From Bacteroidales bacterium (GTDB lineage Bacteria > Bacteroidota > Bacteroidia > Bacteroidales > Dysgonomonadaceae), in NCBI GenBank assembly GCA_012798745.1, contig JAAZMQ010000066.1, positions 1-7,709 of the forward strand: 7,709 nt of DNA, read 5' to 3'. Both the position numbers and the translations under genes were made by a program. A model generated the notes under the pieces. That model was not told the origin of the DNA, made no database searches, and was given only the letters and a program-made list of their open reading frames with translations. Positions within the stretch are counted from its first letter, which is position 1, and every line of letters starts with the position of its first letter. Shown here in pieces: positions 1-6,951 of this stretch.

Positions 1-78
1 AATTCTGTCCTTGGAGATATTGATTCCCGTAGTTTCCAAATCGAAAAAGACCAATGGATTTTTTAAATTTAGTTTCAT
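1..78 (-). CDS. DNA polymerase III epsilon-type (DnaQ-like) 3'-5' exonuclease, N-terminal fragment
   Basis: Only the first 26 codons are inside the window; the gene continues past base 1. Translating the minus strand from the ATG at 78-76 gives a start of MKLNLKNPLVFFDLETTG and then INISKDRI. The FFDLETTG segment is the ExoI motif of DEDD exonucleases, with the metal-binding Asp13 and Glu15. Known for the family: these enzymes remove mispaired 3' ends during replication or trim DNA in repair. The ATG lies 5 nt after the dnaN stop codon, so the two are almost certainly co-transcribed and perhaps translationally coupled, which fits an enzyme that works on clamp-bound DNA. Whether this is the replicative proofreading subunit or a related stand-alone exonuclease cannot be told from 26 residues, because ExoII, ExoIII and any clamp-binding motif lie outside. 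Confidence 0.85.
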   Translation of the reverse strand, partial: MKLNLKNPLVFFDLETTGINISKDRI

Positions 79-83
79 ATTGT

Positions 84-1208
84 TTACTCGTTCAGCATCA
101 TCGGCATTAATAATACCAACATATCTTCATTTTCTTCTTTCTCTTCCGGAAGGAGAATACATGCACGTGAGGGATCGGAAAGTTCCAAACGAACATCTGC
201 AGAAGGAATATTATTAAGAATATCGATCAAAAAAACCGCTTTAAAACCGATATTCATTGCATTTCCTTCGTAATTACACGGTATAATTTCTTCTGCAGCC
301 GTAAGATAATCGATATTTTGTGCTGAAGCCACTATTTTATCTTGTGAAAATTGCAGTTTAACAAGACTACTCGACGGATCGGAAAAAACAGACACCCGCC
401 TCAGTGCACTCAAAAAAGCAAGCCGGTCAAGTATAACGTGATTGGGGTTATTTTGTGGAATAACAGAATTATAGTTCGGATAACGTCCCTCCACAAATCG
501 ACACACCATAGTATATTTGGGTGTAGTTATGTAGGCATTATTTTCATCGAACTTAATCTCCACCTCACCCGATTCCCGTGGAAGTAAAGATTTTAGCAAA
601 TTCGCCGGCTTTTTAGGCAAAATGAACGATGAGTCTGTTTCCCCTTTTGCTTCCTTAGTTATTATGCGAACCAATTTATGTCCATCCGAGGCAACAAAAG
701 TAAGATCCTCGGGTGTAAGGTCAAAATAAATGCCGCTCATCACCGGGCGAAAATCGTCATCGGCCGTAGCAAACAAACTACGATTAATTCCCTCGAACAA
801 CACTTGTGCATCCAAAACAAGGGTAGCAGCCGAATCGCTTAAAGGTTTCGGCTGCGGATATTCATCTCCCTTTAATCCTACAAAATTGTATTTCCCGTTA
901 TAATAGTAAATATATACTTCTAATGTTTCATCGTTTATATCAATCGTTAACGGTTGATTAGGCAATTCCCTCAGCGGATCGAGCAAATTTTTGGCATTAA
1001 TTGCCACCTTCCCGGTTCCTTCCACATTGCTTACTTCCACAGAAGTTTCCAACCGCACTTCATTATCCGCTGCTGTAAGCATCAATTTATTTCCTTCCAA
1101 AGAAAGTAAAAAACAATCCAATATCGGGAGATTGCTTTTGGGATTAATAACTCTGCTTATTGCTTGCAGAGGTTCGTACAAAGCTGCACTTGATACTACA
1201 AATTTCAT
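84..1208 (-). CDS. dnaN: DNA polymerase III beta subunit (sliding clamp)
   Basis: This encodes the ring-shaped processivity clamp that tethers DNA polymerase III and other partners to DNA. The 374-residue product has the full length of bacterial clamps, with three domains at roughly residues 1-120, 125-250 and 255-374. Recognisable family blocks are ATADDDFRPVMSGIYFDL (147-164), ASDGHKLV (173-180), EGRYPNYNSVIP (240-251), corresponding to the E. coli DGRFPDYRRVLP block, and the C-terminal MPMMLNE (368-374), corresponding to E. coli MPMRL. That tail lines the pocket that binds clamp-interacting peptides. Here the Arg is Met and two residues are added. The ATG at 1208-1206 starts directly at the conserved MKFVVS. 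The gene follows xerD after 80 nt that hold a candidate promoter, and is followed after 5 nt by an exonuclease gene. It is not next to dnaA, which I recall as usual in Bacteroidota. Confidence 0.97.
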   Translation of the reverse strand: MKFVVSSAALYEPLQAISRVINPKSNLPILDCFLLSLEGNKLMLTAADNEVRLETSVEVSNVEGTGKVAINAKNLLDPLRELPNQPLTIDINDETLEVYIYYYNGKYNFVGLKGDEYPQPKPLSDSAATLVLDAQVLFEGINRSLFATADDDFRPVMSGIYFDLTPEDLTFVASDGHKLVRIITKEAKGETDSSFILPKKPANLLKSLLPRESGEVEIKFDENNAYITTPKYTMVCRFVEGRYPNYNSVIPQNNPNHVILDRLAFLSALRRVSVFSDPSSSLVKLQFSQDKIVASAQNIDYLTAAEEIIPCNYEGNAMNIGFKAVFLIDILNNIPSADVRLELSDPSRACILLPEEKEENEDMLVLLMPMMLNE

Positions 1209-1212
1209 AGGA

Positions 1213-1242
1213 TATGTTTTTTATAATGATTTATGTTTTTTA
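1213..1242. repeat. 11-nt exact direct repeat in the dnaN leader
   Basis: The plus-strand sequence TATGTTTTTTA occurs at 1213-1223 and again at 1232-1242, a 19-nt offset. On the dnaN sense strand it is TAAAAAACATA twice, lying between the candidate promoter and the start codon. The copies have no shared flanks. It could be an operator, a leader RNA element, or chance in AT-rich DNA; the sequence does not decide. Confidence 0.5.
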
Positions 1243-1253
1243 ATTCAATTGAG

Positions 1254-1261
1254 CAAATATA
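1254..1261 (-). promoter_or_regulatory. Candidate -7 promoter element upstream of dnaN
   Basis: On the minus strand the bases read TATATTTG, an exact match to the Bacteroidota -7 consensus TAnnTTTG. It lies about 45 nt upstream of the dnaN ATG, which would give a leader of roughly 40 nt. I see no good TTTG -33 element at the expected 19-21 nt spacing, so this is a one-box prediction. It would let dnaN and the exonuclease be transcribed separately from the division/xerD genes upstream. Confidence 0.4.
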
Positions 1262-1288
1262 TAAAATTATCTTCGAGTAGGAGAAGGT

Positions 1289-2191
1289 TTATCCAATTTT
1301 TTTATTTCTCGGATGGTGTTCGATAATCTCTTGTCTGAGGAAATTACGATCGATATGGGTATATATTTCTGTTGTGGTAATTTTCTCATGTCCAAGCATT
1401 TCCTGAATGACACGAATATTAGCCCCTCTTTCCAACAGATGAGTGGCAAATGAATGCCTAAAAACATGCGGACTAATTTTTTTCTTCAAATTTGCAGCTT
1501 TGGCATATTCCTGAATATAATGATATACCGTTAGTCGTGAAATGGCCGATCCTCGTGAACTTAAAAAAACAATATCCTCGTGTCCTTTCTTCACTTTCAT
1601 CTGTTTTCGATAAAAAAAATAATCGTTTATTTTTTGAATAGCAATATCCGAAATGGGAACCAGACGCTGTTTGCTCCCTTTTCCTTCTACACGGATAAAA
1701 CCCTCGTCGAAAAAAAGATCCGAAAACTTTAGATTAATGAGTTCCGAAATACGCAGTCCGCAACTGTAAAGTGTTTCGATGATGGCATAATTTCGAGTAC
1801 CCTCAGCAGTTGAAACATCAATTACGCTCAAAATAGAATCAATTTCCTCAACCGAGAGCACCACAGGCAATTTCAATCCAATTTTCGGGACTTCCAATAA
1901 TTCCGCCGGATTATCCGATATATAGTCATTTAATACAAGGAACCTGAAAAAAGATTTTACTCCTGATATAATGCGAGCTACCGATCGTGGAGCAATTTTC
2001 CGATCATACAACTCTGCCACAAATTCTTCCAGATGATTATAGGTTACGGTTTGATAAGTAAGTTGATGAACCTCAACAAAAGAGTTAAATTTCCGCAAAT
2101 CGGTCAAATAAGCGCTTATTGTGTTTTCCGACAAATTTTTCTCCAGTAATAAGTACCGTTTATATTTATCTATGAGGGAATCACGTACCAT
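1289..2191 (-). CDS. xerD: Tyrosine recombinase XerD/XerC family
   Basis: This is a site-specific recombinase of the kind that resolves chromosome dimers at dif near the terminus, acting with a partner Xer protein and FtsK. Its 300 residues match the usual Xer length. An N-terminal SAM-like core-binding domain spans about residues 5-90, with SENTISAYLTDLRKF at 21-35. The catalytic domain follows, with all six expected residues visible: Arg147 in CGLRISEL, Lys171 in EGKGSKQR, His242 and Arg245 in HVFRHSFATH, His268 in MLGHEK, and the nucleophile Tyr277 in EIYTHIDR. These sit within two or three positions of their E. coli XerD equivalents. The ATG is 2 nt after the stop of the upstream membrane-protein gene, so the pair is almost certainly one transcript. 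The C-terminus is complete. The complete catalytic set and the housekeeping setting favour a chromosomal Xer over a phage or integron integrase. XerD rather than XerC is my preference but is not proven. Confidence 0.9.
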   Translation of the reverse strand: MVRDSLIDKYKRYLLLEKNLSENTISAYLTDLRKFNSFVEVHQLTYQTVTYNHLEEFVAELYDRKIAPRSVARIISGVKSFFRFLVLNDYISDNPAELLEVPKIGLKLPVVLSVEEIDSILSVIDVSTAEGTRNYAIIETLYSCGLRISELINLKFSDLFFDEGFIRVEGKGSKQRLVPISDIAIQKINDYFFYRKQMKVKKGHEDIVFLSSRGSAISRLTVYHYIQEYAKAANLKKKISPHVFRHSFATHLLERGANIRVIQEMLGHEKITTTEIYTHIDRNFLRQEIIEHHPRNKKIG

Positions 2192-2193
2192 GG

Positions 2194-2547
2194 CTATTTT
2201 TGTTGCTCTTCTCTTTTTTCCTTTTCAAATTCCTTCGGTAAAGTCAATGCCGAATACAGCAAAAACACCATTGCAACAAGCATAACCATTGCCCATTCAT
2301 TTCGTTGACGAAACATCAGGTAAGTAGACACAGCCATTAATATACAAGATAACAACTGAAAATTGTGTAATCGTTTTCCTCGAATACTTTTTCCGGGATA
2401 TGGAGTTATTATGGTAATCACGGTAAAAGCTGTAACACCCACTGCCATTATCCAAGGAACAACGGTTGGAATAAAACAATAAGTTGCTGCCGCCAATAAA
2501 ATAATTACTCCCGCAACTCGAAAAACAACGTCTTTTATTTTGCTCAT
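2194..2547 (-). CDS. Uncharacterised four-helix integral membrane protein
   Basis: The product is a 117-residue protein with no function known to me. Four hydrophobic segments are visible at about residues 8-25, 29-47, 63-79 and 85-102. A basic loop, KSIRGKRLHNF (53-63), lies between helices two and three, and a highly charged tail, KEFEKEKREEQQK (105-117), ends the protein. The basic loop suggests that both termini and this loop are cytoplasmic. I recall similar short proteins next to septum-initiator genes in other Bacteroidales, with the same YLMF-x-x-RNEW segment (here 76-85), so it is probably a conserved lineage-specific family rather than a random frame. It sits 23 nt after the DivIC/FtsB-type gene and 2 nt before xerD. 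A role near the division site is inferred from position only. No enzyme motif is seen. Confidence 0.8.
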   Translation of the reverse strand: MSKIKDVVFRVAGVIILLAAATYCFIPTVVPWIMAVGVTAFTVITIITPYPGKSIRGKRLHNFQLLSCILMAVSTYLMFRQRNEWAMVMLVAMVFLLYSALTLPKEFEKEKREEQQK

Positions 2548-2570
2548 AAATATTCCTTTACATCTTCGTA

Positions 2571-2936
2571 TTACTCGATAATGAAAACTTCTTCGTTTTC
2601 TTTTTTCATCAGATAATTTTCGCGGGCAAATTTCTCAAGGTCTTCTTTGTTCGATTGAAGTTCATTCAATTTCGTTTTATTCGTATCGATCTGAGCGCGA
2701 TAAAATTCAATTTGCTTTTTCAAATCCTTTATCTGCTTGTCATATTGTGCCCTTTTCAAGAGACTGCTGTCGCTGAAGAAAAAAAGCATCGCGATTAATG
2801 CTACAACAATAATAAATTGATAGCGATTTAATCCTGCTCTTATCTTACGTTTATTTTTTTCGCTCTCACCCATACCGAGCAATTTGTTTTCTCTTGCAAA
2901 AATAACAATATTTTCAAGTATTGATGCGATTCTCAT
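2571..2936 (-). CDS. Septum formation initiator, DivIC/FtsB family
   Basis: This is a small bitopic divisome protein; the family forms a complex with FtsL- and FtsQ/DivIB-type proteins that activates septal peptidoglycan synthesis. The 121 residues comprise a short basic cytoplasmic N-terminus, one membrane helix at about 40-57 (FIIVVALIAMLFFF core), a charged coiled coil at about 63-100 rich in Lys, Glu and Gln, and the family signature FARENYLMKKENEEVFII (103-120), which resembles the usual ARE-x-Y-x-M-K-x-x-x-E-x-x-F ending. The start is uncertain. An internal ATG at 2873-2871 (Met22) would give a 100-residue protein, closer to the usual family length, and neither start has a recognisable ribosome binding site. 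It is the first gene of a probable minus-strand operon with the four-helix protein and xerD, and diverges from the C69 peptidase gene across a 95-nt gap. Confidence 0.88.
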   Translation of the reverse strand: MRIASILENIVIFARENKLLGMGESEKNKRKIRAGLNRYQFIIVVALIAMLFFFSDSSLLKRAQYDKQIKDLKKQIEFYRAQIDTNKTKLNELQSNKEDLEKFARENYLMKKENEEVFIIE

Positions 2937-2990
2937 CCGAAAAATAAAAGATATTCCCCGATTTTTCGGTGAAATTTCAATAAAATAGGT

Positions 2991-2998
2991 TATCTTTA
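2991..2998 (+). promoter_or_regulatory. Candidate -7 promoter element for the C69 peptidase gene
   Basis: The bases TATCTTTA match five of the six fixed positions of the Bacteroidota -7 consensus TAnnTTTG. They lie in the 95-nt divergent gap, about 33 nt before the ATG at 3032. No clean TTTG -33 box is present at the usual spacing, so this is tentative. It could drive the peptidase gene, and the two genes after it if they are read through. Confidence 0.3.
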
Positions 2999-3031
2999 CA
3001 ACCCTATTGGAATTTTTTACTTTAAATACAT

Positions 3032-4675
3032 ATGAGAAAAAAAGTTTTTCTTGCTACACTTGTTTTCTTTTTTACTATTTATCACGTATTTGCATGCACC
3101 AACTTTCTTATTGGGAAAAAAGCATCCAAAGATGGATCTACCCTGATTTCATATGCTGCCGATTCTTTTAGTTTATACGGTGAGCTCTATCACTGGCCGG
3201 CAAGAACATATAAAGCCGGCGAAATGCTCGACGTATATGAATGGGATACGGGAAAATATCTAGGGAAAATACCCCAGGCAACTCAAACCTATAATGTAAT
3301 CGGGAATATGAACGAATATCAAGTAGCAATTGGGGAAACCACCTTTGGGGGAAGAATCGAATTGGTTGACACTACCGGAATTATCGATTACGGAAGCCTC
3401 ATATACATCGCTTTACAGCGAGCAAAAACAGCTCGCGAAGCCATAAAAATAATGACCGACTTAGTCGCTGAGTACGGCTACTATAGCGAAGGGGAATCTT
3501 TCTCAATCGCCGATCCCAATGAAATTTGGATCATGGAAATGATTGGGAAGGGTCCGAAAAACAAAGGCGCCGTGTGGGTTGCCATACGCATTCCTGACGA
3601 TTGCGTTTGTGCTCATGCCAACCATGCAAGAATACATCAATTTCCCTTAAACGATCCCGAAAATTGTCTTTATGCTCCCGATGTAATTTCTTTTGCACGT
3701 GAAAAAGGATACTTTACTGGGAAAGATAGTGAATTCAGTTTTTCGAAAGCATATGCTCCTCTTGATTTTGGCGCACTGCGTTTTTGCGAAGCTCGTGTAT
3801 GGTCTTTTTTCAACCGTGTAAACAAAAACATGGCTCGATATGTTTCCTATGCAAAAGGAGAAACAACAGAACCTATGCCTCTTTACATTCGACCCGATCG
3901 AAAAATATCGGTTGAGGATGCTCACGCATACATGCGCGACCATTACGAAAATACCGACCTCGACTGGCGATTCGATGTAGGTGCAGGCCCCTTTAACTGT
4001 CCTTACCGTTGGTCGCCTCTGACATGGAAAGTCGATTCAGTCGAATATTTCAATGAACGTCCCATCGCGACACAACAAACCGGGTTTTCCTTTGTTGCAC
4101 AAATGCGCTCTTGGCTGCCAAACGAAATTGGCGGGATACTTTGGTTCGGTGTAGACGATGCAGCTCAAAATGTTTACTATCCCATATATTGCGGAAATAT
4201 AAAAGTACCGGAAGAAATGGAGGTAGGCAACGGCGATTTACTGACATTTTCGTGGACATCGGCTTTCTGGATACATAATTGGGTTTCGAATATGGTGTAC
4301 AGCCGATACAAAGACATGATAAAAGATGTGCAAAAACTTCAAAACACACTCGAAACCGGTGTTAGAAACAATCAGGCCGAGATAGAAAAAGAAGCGCTGA
4401 ATTTATACAAAAAGAAGAAAACCGACGCTGTAAATTATTTGACAAATTATACCAATTCAACAGTAAAAGATGGCGTCGCCCAATGGAAAAAATTAGGAGA
4501 ATACTTGCTTGTCAAATATATTGATGGTGTGATAAAAAAAGAAGAAAACGGCGTATTTAAACGAAATCCCTACGGAAAACCGGCATTCCCAAACCGACCG
4601 GGTTATCCTGAAGATCACTATCGCCGAATCATAAAAGAAACGGGTAATCGGTATAAAGTTATCCAAATAAACTAA
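3032..4675 (+). CDS. Exported C69-family dipeptidase (N-terminal-nucleophile cysteine hydrolase)
   Basis: This is predicted to hydrolyse dipeptides outside the cytoplasm, as a relative of Lactobacillus PepD in the Ntn-hydrolase superfamily. Residues 1-21 form a signal peptide: basic MRKK, a hydrophobic core, and a VFA cleavage site. The next residue is Cys22 in CTNFLIGKKASKDGST, the expected catalytic N-terminal cysteine. Other family blocks are NEYQVAIGETTF (94-105), GESFSIADPNEIWIMEM (154-170) and AHANHARI (194-201). The C-terminal half carries the C69 pattern NWVSNMVYSRYKDMI, then a charged helical region, and KLGEYLLVKYIDG. The length, 547 residues, is typical for the Bacteroidota branch and longer than lactobacillal PepD. 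Signal peptidase cleavage alone could expose the nucleophile. It diverges from the DivIC/FtsB gene and precedes the phosphomutase gene by 32 nt. Substrate specificity cannot be read from sequence. Confidence 0.9.
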   Translation: MRKKVFLATLVFFFTIYHVFACTNFLIGKKASKDGSTLISYAADSFSLYGELYHWPARTYKAGEMLDVYEWDTGKYLGKIPQATQTYNVIGNMNEYQVAIGETTFGGRIELVDTTGIIDYGSLIYIALQRAKTAREAIKIMTDLVAEYGYYSEGESFSIADPNEIWIMEMIGKGPKNKGAVWVAIRIPDDCVCAHANHARIHQFPLNDPENCLYAPDVISFAREKGYFTGKDSEFSFSKAYAPLDFGALRFCEARVWSFFNRVNKNMARYVSYAKGETTEPMPLYIRPDRKISVEDAHAYMRDHYENTDLDWRFDVGAGPFNCPYRWSPLTWKVDSVEYFNERPIATQQTGFSFVAQMRSWLPNEIGGILWFGVDDAAQNVYYPIYCGNIKVPEEMEVGNGDLLTFSWTSAFWIHNWVSNMVYSRYKDMIKDVQKLQNTLETGVRNNQAEIEKEALNLYKKKKTDAVNYLTNYTNSTVKDGVAQWKKLGEYLLVKYIDGVIKKEENGVFKRNPYGKPAFPNRPGYPEDHYRRIIKETGNRYKVIQIN

Positions 4676-4707
4676 AAGTAAGAATCCAAACATATTTTAA
4701 AAAAATT

Positions 4708-6456
4708 ATGGACGACAACACATTATTATCACTGGTAACTGCCAAAGCCCAAGAATGGCTCAAAGGCAATTACGACGCCGAAACAAAGGCAGAAGTGCAA
4801 AAAATGCTCGATAACGAAGACAAATCGCAACTCATCGATGCTTTCTATAAAGATCTGGAATTTGGAACAGGAGGGTTACGCGGCATCATGGGTGCCGGAA
4901 CCAACAGAATGAACATTTATACGGTTGGGGCGGCAACCCAGGGACTTTCAAACTATTTGTTGAAAGAATTTGCCGACAAAAACGAAATTAAAGTTGTAGT
5001 AGGATATGACTGCCGCAACAATAGTCGCAAATTTGCCGAAATAACAGCAAATATTCTTAGTTCCAACGGCATCAAAGTATATCTTTTTGAGGACCTTAGG
5101 CCAACACCTGCGGTTTCTTATGCCATACGAAAGTTGGGATGTCAAAGCGGAGTTATGATTACCGCATCACATAATCCAAAAGAATACAATGGCTACAAAG
5201 TTTATTGGGACGATGGAGCGCAAGTATTGGCCCCTCACGACAGAAACATTATTGCCGAAGTAAACCGGATTAAGGGAATCGATGAAATCAAATTCGAGGG
5301 AAATAAAGATTTAATCAAAATCATAGGAAAAGATATCGATATGGCATTCATTGAAGAAGTGAAAAAATTGGTCCTTTCACCTGAAGCCATAGAACGTCAT
5401 AAAGACCTAAAAATGGTATACACCCCTCTCCACGGAACAGGAATTACTCTTGTCCCCCCTACACTAAAAGCTATAGGTTTTACAAACATTATCCATGTAC
5501 CTGAGCAAGATGTGATAAGTGGAGACTTTCCTACGGTTGTTTCGCCCAATCCCGAAGAACCGGAAGCATTGGATTTGGCCATAAAAAAAGCCATCGAAAC
5601 CGGTGCCGAAATCGTTATGGGTACCGATCCCGATGCCGACCGCATTGGAACAGCTATTCGCGATGCTGAAGGGAACTTCATGCTACTGAATGGAAATCAA
5701 GCTATGCTTATCTTCTTCTATTACCTGATTACACGAAGAAACGAACTAAACAAACTCACCGGTAAAGATTATATAGTCAAAACCATTGTTTCTACCGAAC
5801 TGGCAGCTCCTATCGCACACCGTTACGGCGTAGAAATGTTCGATTGCTATACCGGATTTAAATGGATCGCCGATGTTATCCGCAAAAACGAAGGATTGAA
5901 ACAATTCATTGGCGGTGGAGAAGAAAGTTACGGTTTTCTTGCCGGCGATTTCGTACGCGACAAAGACTCGGTCTCGGCATGTGCTCTGTTTGCTGAAATA
6001 ACAGCATGGGCAAAAGACAACGGAAAAACCATGTACGAACTTTTGCAAGATATATATGTAGAATACGGATACTCAAAAGAGGTAAACATCTCATTGGTAA
6101 AGAAAGGTAAAGAAGGTTCCGACGAAATTGAGGCAATGATGAAAGGATATCGAAGCAACCCATTTAAAACATTGGCAGGATCGCCGGTAATTTTAATGAA
6201 AGATTTTGTCGCTCTCGAAGCTATTGACTTCATTCACGACGAACATATAGCGCTTGAAATGCCAACAACATCAAATGTACTTCAATTTTTCACCGAAGAC
6301 GGCACGAAATTGTCGATCCGTCCTTCAGGAACTGAACCCAAAATAAAATACTATATCGAAGTACACGATAAGGTAAAATCAAGAGATGAAATCGCTCAAG
6401 CCGAAAAAAAAGCACTCGAAAAAATTAATACTATTCGCAAAGAATTAAACATTTAA
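4708..6456 (+). CDS. Alpha-D-phosphohexomutase, phosphoglucomutase/phosphomannomutase long form
   Basis: This cytoplasmic enzyme moves a phosphoryl group between C1 and C6 (or C5) of a sugar through a phosphoserine. All four signature loops are present. The catalytic serine is Ser154 in TASHNPKEYNGYK (152-164). The metal-binding loop TDPDADR (306-312) has Asp307, Asp309 and Asp311. The sugar-specificity loop is GGGEESYG (402-409), and the phosphate-binding loop is RPSGTEPK (538-545). EFGTGGLRGIMGAG (51-64) is the usual N-terminal block of the long form. The 582-residue length and layout resemble Bacillus PgcA and eukaryotic PGM2 rather than the shorter bacterial ManB/AlgC type. Glucose-1-phosphate/glucose-6-phosphate interconversion is therefore the likeliest reaction; phosphomannomutase or phosphopentomutase activity remains possible. 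mgsA begins 10 nt after its stop codon, so the two are probably co-transcribed. Confidence 0.95.
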   Translation: MDDNTLLSLVTAKAQEWLKGNYDAETKAEVQKMLDNEDKSQLIDAFYKDLEFGTGGLRGIMGAGTNRMNIYTVGAATQGLSNYLLKEFADKNEIKVVVGYDCRNNSRKFAEITANILSSNGIKVYLFEDLRPTPAVSYAIRKLGCQSGVMITASHNPKEYNGYKVYWDDGAQVLAPHDRNIIAEVNRIKGIDEIKFEGNKDLIKIIGKDIDMAFIEEVKKLVLSPEAIERHKDLKMVYTPLHGTGITLVPPTLKAIGFTNIIHVPEQDVISGDFPTVVSPNPEEPEALDLAIKKAIETGAEIVMGTDPDADRIGTAIRDAEGNFMLLNGNQAMLIFFYYLITRRNELNKLTGKDYIVKTIVSTELAAPIAHRYGVEMFDCYTGFKWIADVIRKNEGLKQFIGGGEESYGFLAGDFVRDKDSVSACALFAEITAWAKDNGKTMYELLQDIYVEYGYSKEVNISLVKKGKEGSDEIEAMMKGYRSNPFKTLAGSPVILMKDFVALEAIDFIHDEHIALEMPTTSNVLQFFTEDGTKLSIRPSGTEPKIKYYIEVHDKVKSRDEIAQAEKKALEKINTIRKELNI

Positions 6457-6466
6457 ACATAGAACA

Positions 6467-6925
6467 ATGAGAAGAAGATTAACAATTGCACTTGTAGCCC
6501 ACGATCAACGCAAAGCTGACATGGTTGATTGGGTCATTTATAATGCAGAGTTTTTATCGCACCATTACCTGGTATGCACCGGCACTACAGGTATGTTGGT
6601 AAAACAAGCCCTTATTAATAAAGGATTTCAACCCGATGTAGAATGCATGAATTCGGGACCAATGGGCGGCGATGTGCAGATTGCTGCTATGGTAGTGCAA
6701 AAAGAAATCGATTTGGCAGTTTTTCTAATCGATGATTTAAACCCCCAGCCTCATGAAGCCGATATCATGATGTTGCTTCGTCAATGTCGACTCCATAACG
6801 TGCCCATTGCATGCAATCGCTACAGTGCCGATCTAATGATCACCAGTTCATTATGGGACGATGAAACCTATGTTCCCACACCACCGCGTTACGAAAAATT
6901 TGACAGAGAAAAATTCAATCTCTGA
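6467..6925 (+). CDS. mgsA: Methylglyoxal synthase
   Basis: This cytoplasmic enzyme converts dihydroxyacetone phosphate to methylglyoxal and phosphate, a bypass of lower glycolysis that frees phosphate when sugar phosphates pile up. The 152 residues match E. coli MgsA length and align well by eye. IALVAHDQRK (7-16) has the conserved His12. CTGTTG (37-42) is the phosphate-binding stretch. SGPMGGDVQ (63-71) has the catalytic Asp69, equivalent to E. coli Asp71. DDLNPQPHEAD (89-99) has Asp89, His96 and Asp99, equivalent to Asp91, His98 and Asp101. NVPIACNRYSAD (111-122) is the usual closing block. No active-site residue is missing. The gene starts 10 nt after the phosphohexomutase gene and ends 26 nt before a strong terminator, so it is the last gene of its operon. 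Known regulation of the family is allosteric inhibition by phosphate; nothing gene-specific is visible here. Confidence 0.96.
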   Translation: MRRRLTIALVAHDQRKADMVDWVIYNAEFLSHHYLVCTGTTGMLVKQALINKGFQPDVECMNSGPMGGDVQIAAMVVQKEIDLAVFLIDDLNPQPHEADIMMLLRQCRLHNVPIACNRYSADLMITSSLWDDETYVPTPPRYEKFDREKFNL

Positions 6926-6951
6926 ATTTGTTTTTCATACTTAACTTAAAG

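Noticed and set aside
1289..1297. TTATCCAAT, similar to a DnaA box (7 of 9), at the end of xerD near the dnaN promoter
   Set aside because: Single imperfect match overlapping coding sequence; a similar one occurs by chance at the end of the C69 gene (about 4659). No cluster, so no case for an origin or DnaA control.
991..1326. Plus-strand open frame crossing the dnaN start and the xerD-dnaN gap
   Set aside because: It overlaps the conserved N-terminus of dnaN on the other strand and its translation has no recognisable family; shadow of real genes.
2956..2970. Small inverted repeat CCGA-TTTT-TCGG in the divergent gap before the DivIC/FtsB gene
   Set aside because: The stem is only 4 bp with no T-run in a useful place; it is not a credible terminator, and as an operator it is unsupported.
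3089..3097. Possible lipoprotein signal (VFAC) in the C69 peptidase
   Set aside because: Phe at -2 fits the lipobox poorly and the cysteine is the expected catalytic nucleophile, so signal peptidase I processing is more likely.
3647..3943. Minus-strand open frame of about 100 codons inside the C69 peptidase gene
   Set aside because: Lies wholly within a well-supported conserved coding region and shows no domain or start context of its own.
5397..6233. Several overlapping minus-strand open frames inside the phosphohexomutase gene
   Set aside because: They mirror conserved active-site regions of the plus-strand gene; the long open antisense frames follow from its codon use.
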